Below are positions 9,726 through 19,296 of a stretch of DNA of 64,000 nt, piece after piece (positions within the stretch are counted from its first letter, which is position 1; the number at the start of each line of letters is the position of its first letter). Made by a program: the position numbers and the translations under genes. Where the stretch lies: contig JBMSYN010000004.1 in NCBI GenBank assembly GCA_049426725.1, forward strand, positions 62,001 through 126,000, given 5' to 3'. A model generated the notes under the pieces. The model saw only the letters and a list, made by a program, of their open reading frames with translations, had not been told where the DNA came from and made no database searches. The stretch is from UBA961 sp049426725. GTDB taxonomy: Bacteria > Bacteroidota > Ignavibacteria > Kapaibacteriales > UBA961.

Positions 9726-12700
9726 ATGAAGAAACGAGTTCTCATTGCACTGTTGGCATTCTTTGCGGCGAGCATGGCCGTTTATGCTGGCGGTAAGGAA
9801 GATGGGACGCTGAGAAAAAGCCGATTCCCGGCTACATTCCCTCAGCCGTTCACCAATTTTCCGGCACTCAACAATGCAAATAACAGCCGTCCGAACAATT
9901 CGGCACATGCTGTTTCCACCGGTTATTATGTAGTCGATTCCGACGATGATGCCGGTGATTTTTGGCGTCCCAATTTGGATCGTGCTTTCTTAAATAGATT
10001 GAACGATACTGAGCCTTCCGAACTTATCAAATGGAAGCAGATCACTACTGGTCCTAATCAATCATTTGATGTTTCTGAGGGTCGTCCGCAATTCCGCAAT
10101 CCCGGATCTCCGAACCTTACCGATTCTACAGACAATGCATTTGCAGGTCCCATTAGAATTGGATTCCCATTCTTCTTCAATGGGGTTCGTTATGACAGTT
10201 TTTATGTTTCAACGAATGGTTTGGTATCACTTTCCAGTTCACGCTATGAAGTGAATTCTGTTGGAACAAGAACAGGATACAATTTATACCGTGATGATTT
10301 ATTTGCAAGACCTGCATCAGGTAATCCTGCAACTGATCCAGTGGCAGATGATTATGGTATGAGACTTGCAACTGGTGATTTTACCACAGTTCCTTCAGCA
10401 GGTCCACCGGCTATTCTCATTGGTAATACCAGTGCAACCGGAGGAATTCGCAGTACAGGAGCAGCTTCATTGGCAGGATTGGCTGGTGATATTGCAAATG
10501 CCCCAGTTATTGCTCCAGCTTTTGGAAACTTGCAATTGTCTCAAAATCCTGACCTCCCAGAGGAAAACCGAGGAATGGTTTGGTACAAAAGAGCTGACAA
10601 TCCTGATGGAACTCGCCGTTTGATTATTTATTTCCAGAATGTTGCTCCTATTGGTGCTTGGGCCTCCGGAGTTGGTGGTCCAGTTACATTCAACAAGGAT
10701 GATCAGAGAATTCTCGCAAATTTCCAAGTTACGCTTGATCAGGCTGATTCATCAGTCTATTTCTATTATGAGCGTTTGGAAGGTGCTGTGGTTGTGAACG
10801 GTGTATCTGTTTCTGCCGCTGCTTTCTTCCGTATGAACACTACCATTGGCGTAAATGGAACAGCAAGAAACTACAATTATAAATTCCCGAATTGCCAATC
10901 AAATCTTACACAAACTGAATTCCAGACTGCTCCTCGTCAATACACACAGTATTTGTCGAGAGGAAACTATCCCGGTTCAGATGTGTCAGCTCAATTGCTT
11001 GGTCCAACCGGTCATGGTTCAAACACACCTGCAAATGGTTTGGCTATTCGCTTCAAGCAATGGCGCAATGTAGTTCGCGTTGTTCCTGAGCAGATTCGTT
11101 ATTTCGGTCGTGAATTGCAAGCAACTGCAAATCTTGATGCTTATACACGTGAAATCGTAACCCCTGAACCAGAATTGTTTGCAGGTCATCCACAGCTTGG
11201 CGCTATTCGTCCATCAGCTATTTTCCAAAATATGACTAATGACATTCAAGGTCCTGGCGTAAGTTTGCCTGCTCGTCCTTCCGGTATTAATTATACCAAT
11301 CAGGATTTGAATTTCCGTGTACGTATGCGTATCATCAATCAGGCAACAGGACAAACTGCATATTCTCGTTCAGTACCTATTGGTATTGGATGTTTGACAG
11401 GAAATTGTCCTCCTGATATTGATGCATCAGTACAATATGGATGGCTTTCAGGTGGTTCTGCAACAGGAGCATTCTTGGCTGCAGGTGGACAAGGAACAGG
11501 TATTCCTCCATTCCCAGGTACAGGCGCTTGCCCATTGACAGGAATCCCTCCCTATGGTATCGTACGTGTTCAGTTCCCACCATTTGAGCCAAATGAACTT
11601 CTTGACTTCCAAGTTGGACGTTTGAGATTGTTTGTATTCTCAGAAGGTGTTGACTCGATCTATCGTTCACTTGGTGATCAGTGGCCATTTGATGACACTG
11701 TTTCCAGAAACCTCTATGTAATGCGTCGTCTTTCATTCTTGAATAGCGATGGCTTTAGTGATGATGCCAATGAATATTATGTGATCAATGGTACACCAAT
11801 GCCTTCAGTATTGAAGTGGGTGAACTATGAAGCAGAAGTTTCGAATGGTGATGAAGAAACATATAATCCACCACCGCCAAGATGGGCAGTAGGTGAAGTA
11901 CCAGGTTCATTGGTAACAGCGAAGAATCGTTCAACATTCAAAACAGCTTCTCCTGTTATCAAATTGAATCGTGTTACGCTTGATGGAAATGATCCAACTC
12001 CAAGCCCTGGTGGTGATCAAATTCGTTCATTCCCAATTGATATTCGTCATTTGCCAAATCGCAAAACACAAGGTTCGATTTTGACGATTTCATATCAGAG
12101 AACAGGAAATAAAGGTGACTTTGGTCGTGGTTGGGCTGATGCAACAATCGTTGGTCCTGAACCACGTGTTATCTTCAACGGTGTTGCTACAAATCTTGCA
12201 GCTCCTGGTACACCTGATGAATTGAGACTTGAATATGCTCGTCCTTCTACAAATGGTATAGAGAATATTGCTCGCCAGTTCAATAATGCAACTTCTGATA
12301 TCGTATGGAATGTTCACAAGCGTCGCGTAGGTGCTGCTGTAACAGACAACTATGTATTTACAGTGTTTGGTGCTGGTGGTACACGCCTTGGATATCTACC
12401 GGATGATAAAGACTCTGCACTCACACTTGCTCAAGGTTTGCGTTCAGATATTTATGATGATGGGAAAGATGTTGAATTCAATAAGATATTCTTTAGAATA
12501 CCTGATTCTCTTATCTTCTCCCCAAATGAATCTGCAAAAGATTTCCGTTTTAGACTTTCAGTCAATGCCCGTAGACATACATCACCACCACAACCTCAGG
12601 ATGATGATGATGACTTCTATGTTGACAATATTAAGTTGATTTATACAAACGAATCTCCTGATATTGAGATGTCTCTTGTGCAAGTATTGTGGCCTTATGA

Positions 12701-14492
12701 AATAACACCTGCATCTCAGATGACTCAACTTCCGATTCGTTTCAAAATCACAAACAATACCGGTAAGCAGTCTCCATCTGTAAGTATCAATGTTAAGGTT
12801 CTTCAAGAATCAGATGATATTCGAAAAGCAGATGCATATTATTGCCGCAGTACAATCATCCCATTCGTAAAGCCAGGTCAAATTGTACAATCTACAGTTC
12901 CTGCTTGGAATGCTCGTCGTTGCCCACCGGGCCGTTATCGCATCGTTGCTAGTTGCTTCGTGCAAGGTGGTGATGTTGATAATTCAAATGACACAACATA
13001 TAGCTTCTACAATCTCCGTTATGGACCTGTATTTGCTTATGATCCTCCAACCGCAAGAAATGATGTGCCGGACTTTACACAAGGTGCAACAGGTAGCCGC
13101 GTTGATGGTCGTGGTTTGAACACAGAAGCTTATTCAAGTGGTTTGTGGCCAAACTTTAGTACACAAGGTACATTTGGTGCTGACTTTACATCATCCGATG
13201 GTCGCTTGGCATTTGGTCCTGAAGCAGGTTCTGCTTCCGGTCAGTTCGCTATGCGCTTCCAATTGCTTACACAAGATACTGTAAAAGGTTTCCAGGCTTG
13301 GATGGCTGAAGTAAATCAAAGCCCTGATCCAATTTCATTTGCATTGTACAGAGGCGCTGATGCACCTCAAGCACAACCAATTGCAGGAACAAAGATTGGT
13401 AAGCAGCGTGGTTATGATGATATCCGTCAAGACTTGTTCTATGGTCAGTACACAACTTATCTATTCGATAAGCCGGTTGTATTGCCTCCTGGTGAATACT
13501 GGGCATCTGTTGCTCAGCTAGGTCTCGACGGTGTATCATTGGGTGCATCAAGAGCACGCGTTGGTCAGGTAATCACACACTATAATGTCAATCCTCCAGG
13601 ACCAGGTGTTAGTGGTGTTCACTTGAATATCGATAAGAGTTTCCGCCAATTGAATGCTGCAAATCAGTTGATCAACAGAAATGTGTTCGCTTATGAAAGA
13701 ACAGCATTCTCCGGTACATGGGTTCAAGCAACTCCATTGTCTAACCCAATGTTTGGTCACTTGGCACATGATGGTAATGCGGCTATCCAAGGCTTCCCAA
13801 CTGCATCACGCGGTACATGGTTGCCTTTGATTAGACCATTCCTTGGTGACAAATCATACGCAACTGAGCCAACTCTTGATGATAACTGTATCGTCCCTGT
13901 TGAGTTGACCTATTTTGATGGTCAAAAACGCAATAGTTCAGTAGATCTCTTCTGGCAAACTGCAACTGAAGAGAATAATGCAGGATTCCATGTAGAGCGT
14001 CGCGTTGTTCGTGGCGATGTTCCTTCAAATTGGGAATCAATCCAATTTGTTCGTGGTGCCGGCAATTCTACTGTTGTGCGTGACTATGCTCACACAGATG
14101 AGAAGGTTCAACCAGGCATTACATATCAATATCGTTTGACCCAAATGGATCTTACCGGTACTGAATCATGTAAAGCAATCTCTGATGTTCTTGAATTCAC
14201 AATGGATGAAACTGCACCTCTTGCTCTTGAGCAAAATGTGCCTAACCCATTCTCAACAAGCACAAACATTAGCTTCTTCGTTCGCGATAGAGGCATTGCT
14301 AAGCTTGAAATTGTTGACATGTTTGGTCGCACAGTCCGTACACTCTTCGAAGGTACTGCCAATTCCGGCAAAACCACAGTTGAGTGGGATGGTACAGATG
14401 ATAGCGGTTCAAATGTAGCAACAGGAACATATATCTATCGTTTGACTAGCGGTAACAATACCGAAGTTGCAAAGATGACGATTACCCGTTAA
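9726..14492 (+). CDS. Very large exported protein (1588 aa) with T9SS C-terminal domain
   Basis: The start at ATG 9726 gives a clean signal peptide (KKRVLIALLAFFAASMAVYAG); an ATG 60 bases upstream would bury it. The N-terminal part (about residues 110-330 after the signal) has a GFPFFFNGVRYDSFYVSTNG stretch reminiscent of nidogen-like beta domains. Near residue 960 is an Asp-rich run (DDDDD) that could bind calcium. A CARDB-like segment (LPIRFKITNNTGKQSPSVSINVKV) follows. The last 190 residues contain the ELTYFDGQ...DLFWQTATEENNAGFHVER module common before T9SS tails, then a type A/FlgD-like sorting domain (QNVPNPFSTSTNISFFV...GTYIYRL). It is probably an abundant surface or secreted structural protein; no enzyme motif was recognised. 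Monocistronic, with a terminator at 14515. Confidence 0.8.
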   Translation: MKKRVLIALLAFFAASMAVYAGGKEDGTLRKSRFPATFPQPFTNFPALNNANNSRPNNSAHAVSTGYYVVDSDDDAGDFWRPNLDRAFLNRLNDTEPSELIKWKQITTGPNQSFDVSEGRPQFRNPGSPNLTDSTDNAFAGPIRIGFPFFFNGVRYDSFYVSTNGLVSLSSSRYEVNSVGTRTGYNLYRDDLFARPASGNPATDPVADDYGMRLATGDFTTVPSAGPPAILIGNTSATGGIRSTGAASLAGLAGDIANAPVIAPAFGNLQLSQNPDLPEENRGMVWYKRADNPDGTRRLIIYFQNVAPIGAWASGVGGPVTFNKDDQRILANFQVTLDQADSSVYFYYERLEGAVVVNGVSVSAAAFFRMNTTIGVNGTARNYNYKFPNCQSNLTQTEFQTAPRQYTQYLSRGNYPGSDVSAQLLGPTGHGSNTPANGLAIRFKQWRNVVRVVPEQIRYFGRELQATANLDAYTREIVTPEPELFAGHPQLGAIRPSAIFQNMTNDIQGPGVSLPARPSGINYTNQDLNFRVRMRIINQATGQTAYSRSVPIGIGCLTGNCPPDIDASVQYGWLSGGSATGAFLAAGGQGTGIPPFPGTGACPLTGIPPYGIVRVQFPPFEPNELLDFQVGRLRLFVFSEGVDSIYRSLGDQWPFDDTVSRNLYVMRRLSFLNSDGFSDDANEYYVINGTPMPSVLKWVNYEAEVSNGDEETYNPPPPRWAVGEVPGSLVTAKNRSTFKTASPVIKLNRVTLDGNDPTPSPGGDQIRSFPIDIRHLPNRKTQGSILTISYQRTGNKGDFGRGWADATIVGPEPRVIFNGVATNLAAPGTPDELRLEYARPSTNGIENIARQFNNATSDIVWNVHKRRVGAAVTDNYVFTVFGAGGTRLGYLPDDKDSALTLAQGLRSDIYDDGKDVEFNKIFFRIPDSLIFSPNESAKDFRFRLSVNARRHTSPPQPQDDDDDFYVDNIKLIYTNESPDIEMSLVQVLWPYEITPASQMTQLPIRFKITNNTGKQSPSVSINVKVLQESDDIRKADAYYCRSTIIPFVKPGQIVQSTVPAWNARRCPPGRYRIVASCFVQGGDVDNSNDTTYSFYNLRYGPVFAYDPPTARNDVPDFTQGATGSRVDGRGLNTEAYSSGLWPNFSTQGTFGADFTSSDGRLAFGPEAGSASGQFAMRFQLLTQDTVKGFQAWMAEVNQSPDPISFALYRGADAPQAQPIAGTKIGKQRGYDDIRQDLFYGQYTTYLFDKPVVLPPGEYWASVAQLGLDGVSLGASRARVGQVITHYNVNPPGPGVSGVHLNIDKSFRQLNAANQLINRNVFAYERTAFSGTWVQATPLSNPMFGHLAHDGNAAIQGFPTASRGTWLPLIRPFLGDKSYATEPTLDDNCIVPVELTYFDGQKRNSSVDLFWQTATEENNAGFHVERRVVRGDVPSNWESIQFVRGAGNSTVVRDYAHTDEKVQPGITYQYRLTQMDLTGTESCKAISDVLEFTMDETAPLALEQNVPNPFSTSTNISFFVRDRGIAKLEIVDMFGRTVRTLFEGTANSGKTTVEWDGTDDSGSNVATGTYIYRLTSGNNTEVAKMTITR

Positions 14493-14514
14493 TCTAATCT
14501 TTTGAATTAATGCG

Positions 14515-14552
14515 ATGCCCTCTGCGCACTAAGCTCAGAGGGCATTGTTTTA
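14515..14552 (+). terminator. Rho-independent terminator of the large T9SS cargo gene
   Basis: Perfect 10-bp stem ATGCCCTCTG (14515-14524) and CAGAGGGCAT (14536-14545) with an 11-base loop, followed by TGTTTTATA. It lies 22 bases after the stop codon. Confidence 0.88.
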
Positions 14553-14575
14553 TACAGTAATTGAGAATTTGTAGA

Positions 14576-14920
14576 ATGAGTGAGACAATCTTTCATAAGA
14601 TTATTGCAAGAGAGATACCGGCAACGATTGAATTTGAAAATGACACATTGATTGTCATTCGAGATATCAATCCACAAGCACCTTTTCATTGCTTGATTAT
14701 TCCGAAAAAAACGATTCGTTCCATTCAGAACCTTGAATCGGATGATTCATCAATTCTTATGGAAATGATCTCAGCAGCACAAATGTTGGCAGTGAAATAT
14801 GGATTTGATTCCAAAGGATATCGACTTGTCATGAATTGTGAAGAATGGGGAGGTCAAACAGTATTTCAATTGCACATGCATATGTTGGCAGGAAAACATC
14901 TAAGCGGAGGATTCGCATGA
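14576..14920 (+). CDS. HIT-family nucleotide-binding protein
   Basis: A 114-residue histidine-triad protein of the HINT/PKCI branch. These hydrolyse phosphoramidates of nucleoside monophosphates. The family core FHKIIAREIPATIEFENDT and the DINPQAPFHCLIIPKK strand are clear. The C-terminal active-site motif, normally His-x-His-x-His, reads QLHMHM (residues 98-103): the first His is Gln, while the middle and last His are kept. ATG 14576 is preferred to the in-frame TTG at 14561. The stop codon overlaps the kdsD start (ATGA), so the two are probably translationally coupled. Confidence 0.85.
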   Translation: MSETIFHKIIAREIPATIEFENDTLIVIRDINPQAPFHCLIIPKKTIRSIQNLESDDSSILMEMISAAQMLAVKYGFDSKGYRLVMNCEEWGGQTVFQLHMHMLAGKHLSGGFA

Positions 14921-15897
14921 AACATCAAGAAGAATTGATGAGCATAGCAAAATCATCATTCATGCATGATATTCATGAAATGCGAGTGGTTGCCAATAGA
15001 ATTGATTGGTCAATTATTGCTCAAAGTGCCACAGTTATTAGCAATGCAGAAAAAGTGATTTGCGTCGGAGTTGGAAAATCCGCAATCATGGCAAAACGCT
15101 GTGCTGCCACACTTACAAGCATTGGTATACAATCTTTTTTTCTTCATCCAATTGAAGCCCTGCATGGCGATATAGGGATATTGTCTTCCAAAGACATTGT
15201 GCTTGTCTTTTCCAATAGTGGAAATACAGAAGAAGTGGTTTCCATCATGCCATATATCAAATCAAGATGCAAGATGGTCATAGGAATGTTGGGGAATGTG
15301 CATTCCGGTATCGGGAAATACTGCGATATGGTGATTGATGCATCAATCGAAAGAGAGTCTTGCCCATTGAACACAGTTCCAAGTTCCAGCTTATTGATTA
15401 CAACAGCCATCACTAATGCACTGATAGCGGCAATCACAGAGTGTTCTGGAATTACGAAAGATGTATTTGCATCTTTCCATCCTGCTGGTCAATTGGGAAG
15501 GAACTTATTGCTAACAGTTGAATCAGTCATGATTTCAGGAAAAGATGTACTGCCTTTTGTAAAACAAGACATGACATTGAAAGAGTTAATCATCGTCATG
15601 AGTGCAAAAGGATTTGGCTGTGCAATCGTTAGTCAAGATGGCAAGAATCTTCAAGGGTTCATTACTGATGGTGATGTGCGAAGATGTTTGCAAAACAATG
15701 ATGAGCTCACTGGAATTCTTGCTGAAGATATCATGACAAAAAGTCCGGTGACCATTCTGGCTCAGGCTTTGCTTGGAGACGCTCTTTCACTCATGGAGGA
15801 TAGGGAACACAAAATAGGAGTCTTGCCTGTAAGCAATGAAAAAGGGGAATGCATTGGAATCATTCGCCTTCATGACATAGCAGGACATATTCGTTGA
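14917..15897 (+). CDS. kdsD: Arabinose-5-phosphate isomerase, KpsF/GutQ/KdsD family
   Basis: Converts ribulose-5-phosphate to arabinose-5-phosphate, the first step towards Kdo in LPS inner core. The SIS domain (about residues 25-180) has the GVGKSAIMAKRCAATLTSIG loop, the HGDIG segment and SNSGNTEEV. Two CBS domains follow (about 200-326). The length of 326 residues matches E. coli KdsD (328). A strong Shine-Dalgarno GGAGG (14906-14910) six bases before ATG 14917 fixes the start, which overlaps the HIT stop by 4 bases. It ends one base before the convergent RodZ-like gene. Confidence 0.88.
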   Translation: MKHQEELMSIAKSSFMHDIHEMRVVANRIDWSIIAQSATVISNAEKVICVGVGKSAIMAKRCAATLTSIGIQSFFLHPIEALHGDIGILSSKDIVLVFSNSGNTEEVVSIMPYIKSRCKMVIGMLGNVHSGIGKYCDMVIDASIERESCPLNTVPSSSLLITTAITNALIAAITECSGITKDVFASFHPAGQLGRNLLLTVESVMISGKDVLPFVKQDMTLKELIIVMSAKGFGCAIVSQDGKNLQGFITDGDVRRCLQNNDELTGILAEDIMTKSPVTILAQALLGDALSLMEDREHKIGVLPVSNEKGECIGIIRLHDIAGHIR

Positions 15898-15898
15898 T

Positions 15899-17209
15899 TT
15901 AACGGCGGGGATTTCCGATAGGCATTGCCTTGGGGCTTTCAACTTTTTTGGCCTCAGTCTTTTTCTTTTCAGCCGGTTTTTTGGTAGTCGAAGGCTTGGA
16001 AGTCTTCTTCGTTTCCTTTGACTTTGTCGTAGATTTCTTTTTGTCTGTTGTTTTCGACTTTTCAGTGGACTTCTTTTTTGTACTTGAGCTTTTCGACTTT
16101 TCAGTTGAAGCTTTCTTCTTAGTTGTAGAGGTAGTAGACTCTGACTTCTTTTTTGTCGTAGAAACAGTGGACTCTGTTTTCTTCTTTGTTTGAGTGCCGG
16201 TCTCTGATTTCTTTATTGTCGTTGAAGAAGTTGTTTCTTTCGACTTGGTAGTAGATGTTTTCTTCACAGTTGAAGCAGATGTTGTTTTACTGCTTTCGGT
16301 TGGCTTCTTTGCAGCTGCTTTTCCATTAGAACTCGTCGATTTTACTTCGGTTTTTGCGGTTTTTCCTTGTCCTTTTTCACTTGATTCAGTTTGTTCCTTA
16401 TATGGCATGGCTGAATTAGTCACATCATTCGCGGTTATTTTCATTTCACGTATTATAGTACCTTCTTTGCCAATATTTGGAATGATTTGTCCATTTCTTT
16501 TGAATATTGCACCGCCATTGTTTGAGACAGACAAAGTAAAATATTCAATTGCCGCCCAGCGTCCTGTCTGACCGGATTCCAAAACCACTGCTTCGCTGTT
16601 TTTGCCATCGGCATTGATAGTGAACCAAGTTTTGTTCTTTGCTGTTACCTCAAGCACGATGCTGTCTTTGCTAGGTGTATCTTCAAATATTGACAATAAT
16701 TCACCACCAGTTTCGGATGAAGTTCCACCTGTATTGTTTGCTTCGGTTTGCGTACCCGGATCTACAGGAGTATCATTGACAAAGTCCTTGACAAACAGAT
16801 AATATAAACCAATCACCAAGATCAAAATCATTGCAGCAGAAATGATTCCACTTACAAGACGCGGAGAATATCTTGGAGATTCTATGGTTTTGAGAGGTGG
16901 TGGCGGAGTATACTCTTTCTCTTTTTCCTTTTCAGGATTGATGAGTGTTCCAATGAAAGATTGCTCTTGTTGAGCAGGCATGATGCCGGATTCGGAGAAT
17001 GCTTTCTCAAAATCTTCCATCGGAAGTCGAAGAAACTGCCAATAAGACTTGCTAAATGAACGAAGATATGTTGGAGGTAAGATGCTATTTTTCCCTTTCT
17101 CCAAAGCATCAATGATATTGACACGGATATTCGTTTGGCGAGATACATCCGCCTGGGTAAGATTTAATTCTTCCCTTCGATTTCGTAATATCGTACCGAG
17201 TTGACTCAT
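15899..17209 (-). CDS. RodZ-like HTH membrane protein with long Lys/Ser/Thr-rich tail
   Basis: The N-terminal cro/RodZ-type helix-turn-helix (residues 1-75: LGTILRNRREELNLTQADVSRQTNI) resembles HTH_25, which in RodZ contacts MreB rather than DNA. A single membrane helix lies at about 119-141 (SGIISAAMILILVIGLYYLFV). A DUF4115-like beta domain follows at about 188-265 (LEVTAKNKTWFTINADG). Residues about 275-430 are low complexity, nearly all Lys, Ser, Thr, Glu and Ala in KKKSTxKS-type repeats, and end PIGNPRR. By topology this basic tail is periplasmic, where it could bind peptidoglycan or LPS (inference). RodZ normally lacks such a tail. A TATCTTTG element lies 29 bases upstream. Confidence 0.75.
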   Translation of the reverse strand: MSQLGTILRNRREELNLTQADVSRQTNIRVNIIDALEKGKNSILPPTYLRSFSKSYWQFLRLPMEDFEKAFSESGIMPAQQEQSFIGTLINPEKEKEKEYTPPPPLKTIESPRYSPRLVSGIISAAMILILVIGLYYLFVKDFVNDTPVDPGTQTEANNTGGTSSETGGELLSIFEDTPSKDSIVLEVTAKNKTWFTINADGKNSEAVVLESGQTGRWAAIEYFTLSVSNNGGAIFKRNGQIIPNIGKEGTIIREMKITANDVTNSAMPYKEQTESSEKGQGKTAKTEVKSTSSNGKAAAKKPTESSKTTSASTVKKTSTTKSKETTSSTTIKKSETGTQTKKKTESTVSTTKKKSESTTSTTKKKASTEKSKSSSTKKKSTEKSKTTDKKKSTTKSKETKKTSKPSTTKKPAEKKKTEAKKVESPKAMPIGNPRR

Positions 17210-17237
17210 TCAGGTAGGTTTGGGTAAAAATAGACAA

Positions 17238-17245
17238 CAAAGATA
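17238..17245 (-). promoter_or_regulatory. Probable -7 element of the RodZ-like gene
   Basis: TATCTTTG on the minus strand, identical to the -7 box of the S1 promoter, ends 29 bases before the ATG at 17209. No -33 TTG box is seen at 19 nt. Confidence 0.5.
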
Positions 17246-17371
17246 ATGATTCTATTGGACTTATCTTCTTGAATAATGAGTCAAGAACTCAAAATGTGAA
17301 TAAGTATGTGGATTAATGTGGATATCTTTTGATACCCTGATCATGTTTTGGAAACTTGCAAGGTTTGAGTC

Positions 17372-17929
17372 ATGTATTTTGACAAAGTTATTTTCCTCTA
17401 TGCTCTCTATGTGGCATTTGCTTATGGAATGCTCGCACTTGGAGCCACATATTTCAGAAATTCCCTTGATGCTCGTCATAGAATGCAGATTTCAGTAGGT
17501 GAGACATTAACCTTCATCGTGAATCCGCTGGCTTATATCCTGCTTGGGGCAATCTTGCTCATTTTCTGTATTTTTGCCATCATCGCTTTAAGTTTAACAA
17601 CGCCTACTGTACTGGCTTATGTGTTTCCGCTGGCTTTGTTTGTCAATGTGATTCAAGTCTTATACAGAGCTTCGGAGCAAAGAGCAGAATTATGTACAAA
17701 AGGCATCATTCTGAGACCAATCTTCTTTGGCGAAACAGTTGGTATTGAATATGAAAATCTGATTCGTGTTGAGATTTCTCCGATGATGACTTGGTTCAAA
17801 TGTCAGTTTTATGTTTTTCCTTTTGACGATGCAGGGCAGTGTCTTTTAAATGAACAGCAGAAAGACATGTTGCTATCTGCATTGCAAAGCACTTCATCAT
17901 GTGAGGTGCGTTTACTTTCCAATGGATGA
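17372..17929 (+). CDS. Integral membrane protein of unknown function
   Basis: A 185-residue protein that I do not recognise. The N-terminal two thirds has three likely membrane helices (about residues 6-27, 45-75 and 76-98). The last 85 residues are soluble (KGIILRPIFFGETVGIEYENLIRVEIS...CQFYVFP) and read like a small PH-type beta domain; this is a guess. The stop overlaps the start of the AtuA-family gene (ATGA), so it heads a three-gene run with that gene and a glycosyltransferase. No SD-like site is seen. Confidence 0.6.
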   Translation: MYFDKVIFLYALYVAFAYGMLALGATYFRNSLDARHRMQISVGETLTFIVNPLAYILLGAILLIFCIFAIIALSLTTPTVLAYVFPLALFVNVIQVLYRASEQRAELCTKGIILRPIFFGETVGIEYENLIRVEISPMMTWFKCQFYVFPFDDAGQCLLNEQQKDMLLSALQSTSSCEVRLLSNG

Positions 17930-19296
17930 CCAATATGGCTAAAGATTACATTCGCATAGCTTCAGGACAAGGATTTTGGGGCGATTTACTTACCGCGCCT
18001 TTGATGCAAGTTTCAGGGGGAGACATAGATTATCTCATGCTTGATTATTTAGCTGAAGTGACTATGTCGATTCTCCAAAAACAGAAATTAAAAAACCCTG
18101 CACTTGGTTATGCAAAAGATCTTGTACAAACATGTGAAGATGTGCTTCCATTTATCGCTTCAAAGGGAATTAAGCTTATCACCAATGGTGGTGGCGTAAA
18201 CCCTGAGGGTGCTCGTGATGCGGTTTTTGCTGTTGCAAAAAAACTTGGCATCACGGGTCTTAAAATTGGTGTCGTGACAGGAGACAATATCCTCATGCAC
18301 ATCGATGGTCTCATTGCTGATGGCCATGCTATGAACAATATGGAATCTGGTCAACCAATTAGTGAAGTCAAAGATGTACTCCTTAGTGCAAATGTATACT
18401 TTGGCGCAAAGCCGATTGTAGAAGCTCTTCAGGCAGGTGCCGACATTGTCATTACAGGTAGAACCACGGATACCGGTTTGACTCTTGCTCCTATGATCCA
18501 TGAATTCGGCTGGAGCTTTGAAGATTGGGATAAACTTGCTTCCGGAACCGTTGCAGGTCATATCAATGAATGTGGTGCCCAGGCATCAGGTGGAAACTTC
18601 TTGGGTGATTGGGAATCTTTGCCAGACATGGCAAATATTGGTTTTCCAATCATTGAAGCATATCCTGATGCATCATTCATCGTTACGAAGCATCAAGGAA
18701 CCGGTGGAGCGGTGACAAGAGAAACAGTCAGCGAACAATTGATGTATGAAATTGGTGATCCTTCTGAATATATCACACCTGATTGTATTGCAGATTTCAC
18801 AAGCATTCATCTTGAAGATCTTGGTAATGATCGAGTGAAGGTTTATGGAGTGAAAGGGAAACCGGCTACTCCGTTTTTCAAGGTTTCTGCATCTTATGAA
18901 GATGGATTTGTTGCCTTTAGTTCTCTGACATATTCAGCTCCGGATGCATATAAAAAAGCAAAAGCTGCAGATGGGATTTTGCGGAAGCGATTAGATCAGC
19001 TCAATTTGAATTTTGATGAGATTCGCACAGAGTTCATTGGAATGAATGCCTGTCATGGTCCGATTGCAAAAGCAATTGAGCCAAATGAGGTGATGATGCG
19101 CATAGGAGTTCGCTCTCAAGATTATGATGCAGTTGAGCGATTTGGAAAAGAAATAGCTCCTTTGATTTTGACAGGTCCGCCAAGTGTAACCGGTTTTGCC
19201 GGTGGCAGACCCAAGCCAAGTTCAGTTGTAGCTTACTTTCCTGCATTATTGCGTAAGGACACCGTCAATCATAGCGTAGTGGTAACTGAGATATGA
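17926..19296 (+). CDS. AtuA-family (DUF1446) protein, acyclic terpene utilisation-like
   Basis: A 456-residue protein matching the AtuA/DUF1446 family along its length: the N-terminus IRIASGQGFWGDLLTAP, then LAEVTMSIL, TNGGGVNPEG, DIVITGRTTDTGLTLAP, ASGGNFLGDW and the C-terminal GRPKPSSVVAYFPALL. AtuA is needed for citronellol/geraniol breakdown in Pseudomonas, but its reaction is unknown and the family is much wider than that pathway. No other atu or liu gene is present here, so terpene catabolism should not be inferred. It overlaps both neighbours by 4 bases. Confidence 0.8.
   Translation: MTNMAKDYIRIASGQGFWGDLLTAPLMQVSGGDIDYLMLDYLAEVTMSILQKQKLKNPALGYAKDLVQTCEDVLPFIASKGIKLITNGGGVNPEGARDAVFAVAKKLGITGLKIGVVTGDNILMHIDGLIADGHAMNNMESGQPISEVKDVLLSANVYFGAKPIVEALQAGADIVITGRTTDTGLTLAPMIHEFGWSFEDWDKLASGTVAGHINECGAQASGGNFLGDWESLPDMANIGFPIIEAYPDASFIVTKHQGTGGAVTRETVSEQLMYEIGDPSEYITPDCIADFTSIHLEDLGNDRVKVYGVKGKPATPFFKVSASYEDGFVAFSSLTYSAPDAYKKAKAADGILRKRLDQLNLNFDEIRTEFIGMNACHGPIAKAIEPNEVMMRIGVRSQDYDAVERFGKEIAPLILTGPPSVTGFAGGRPKPSSVVAYFPALLRKDTVNHSVVVTEI

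Noticed and set aside
15930..16571. Open frames of 87 and 125 codons on the plus strand
   Set aside because: They are the antisense of the Lys/Ser/Thr tail region of the RodZ-like gene; their Phe/Val/Ser runs are the complement of AAA/TCA-type codons.
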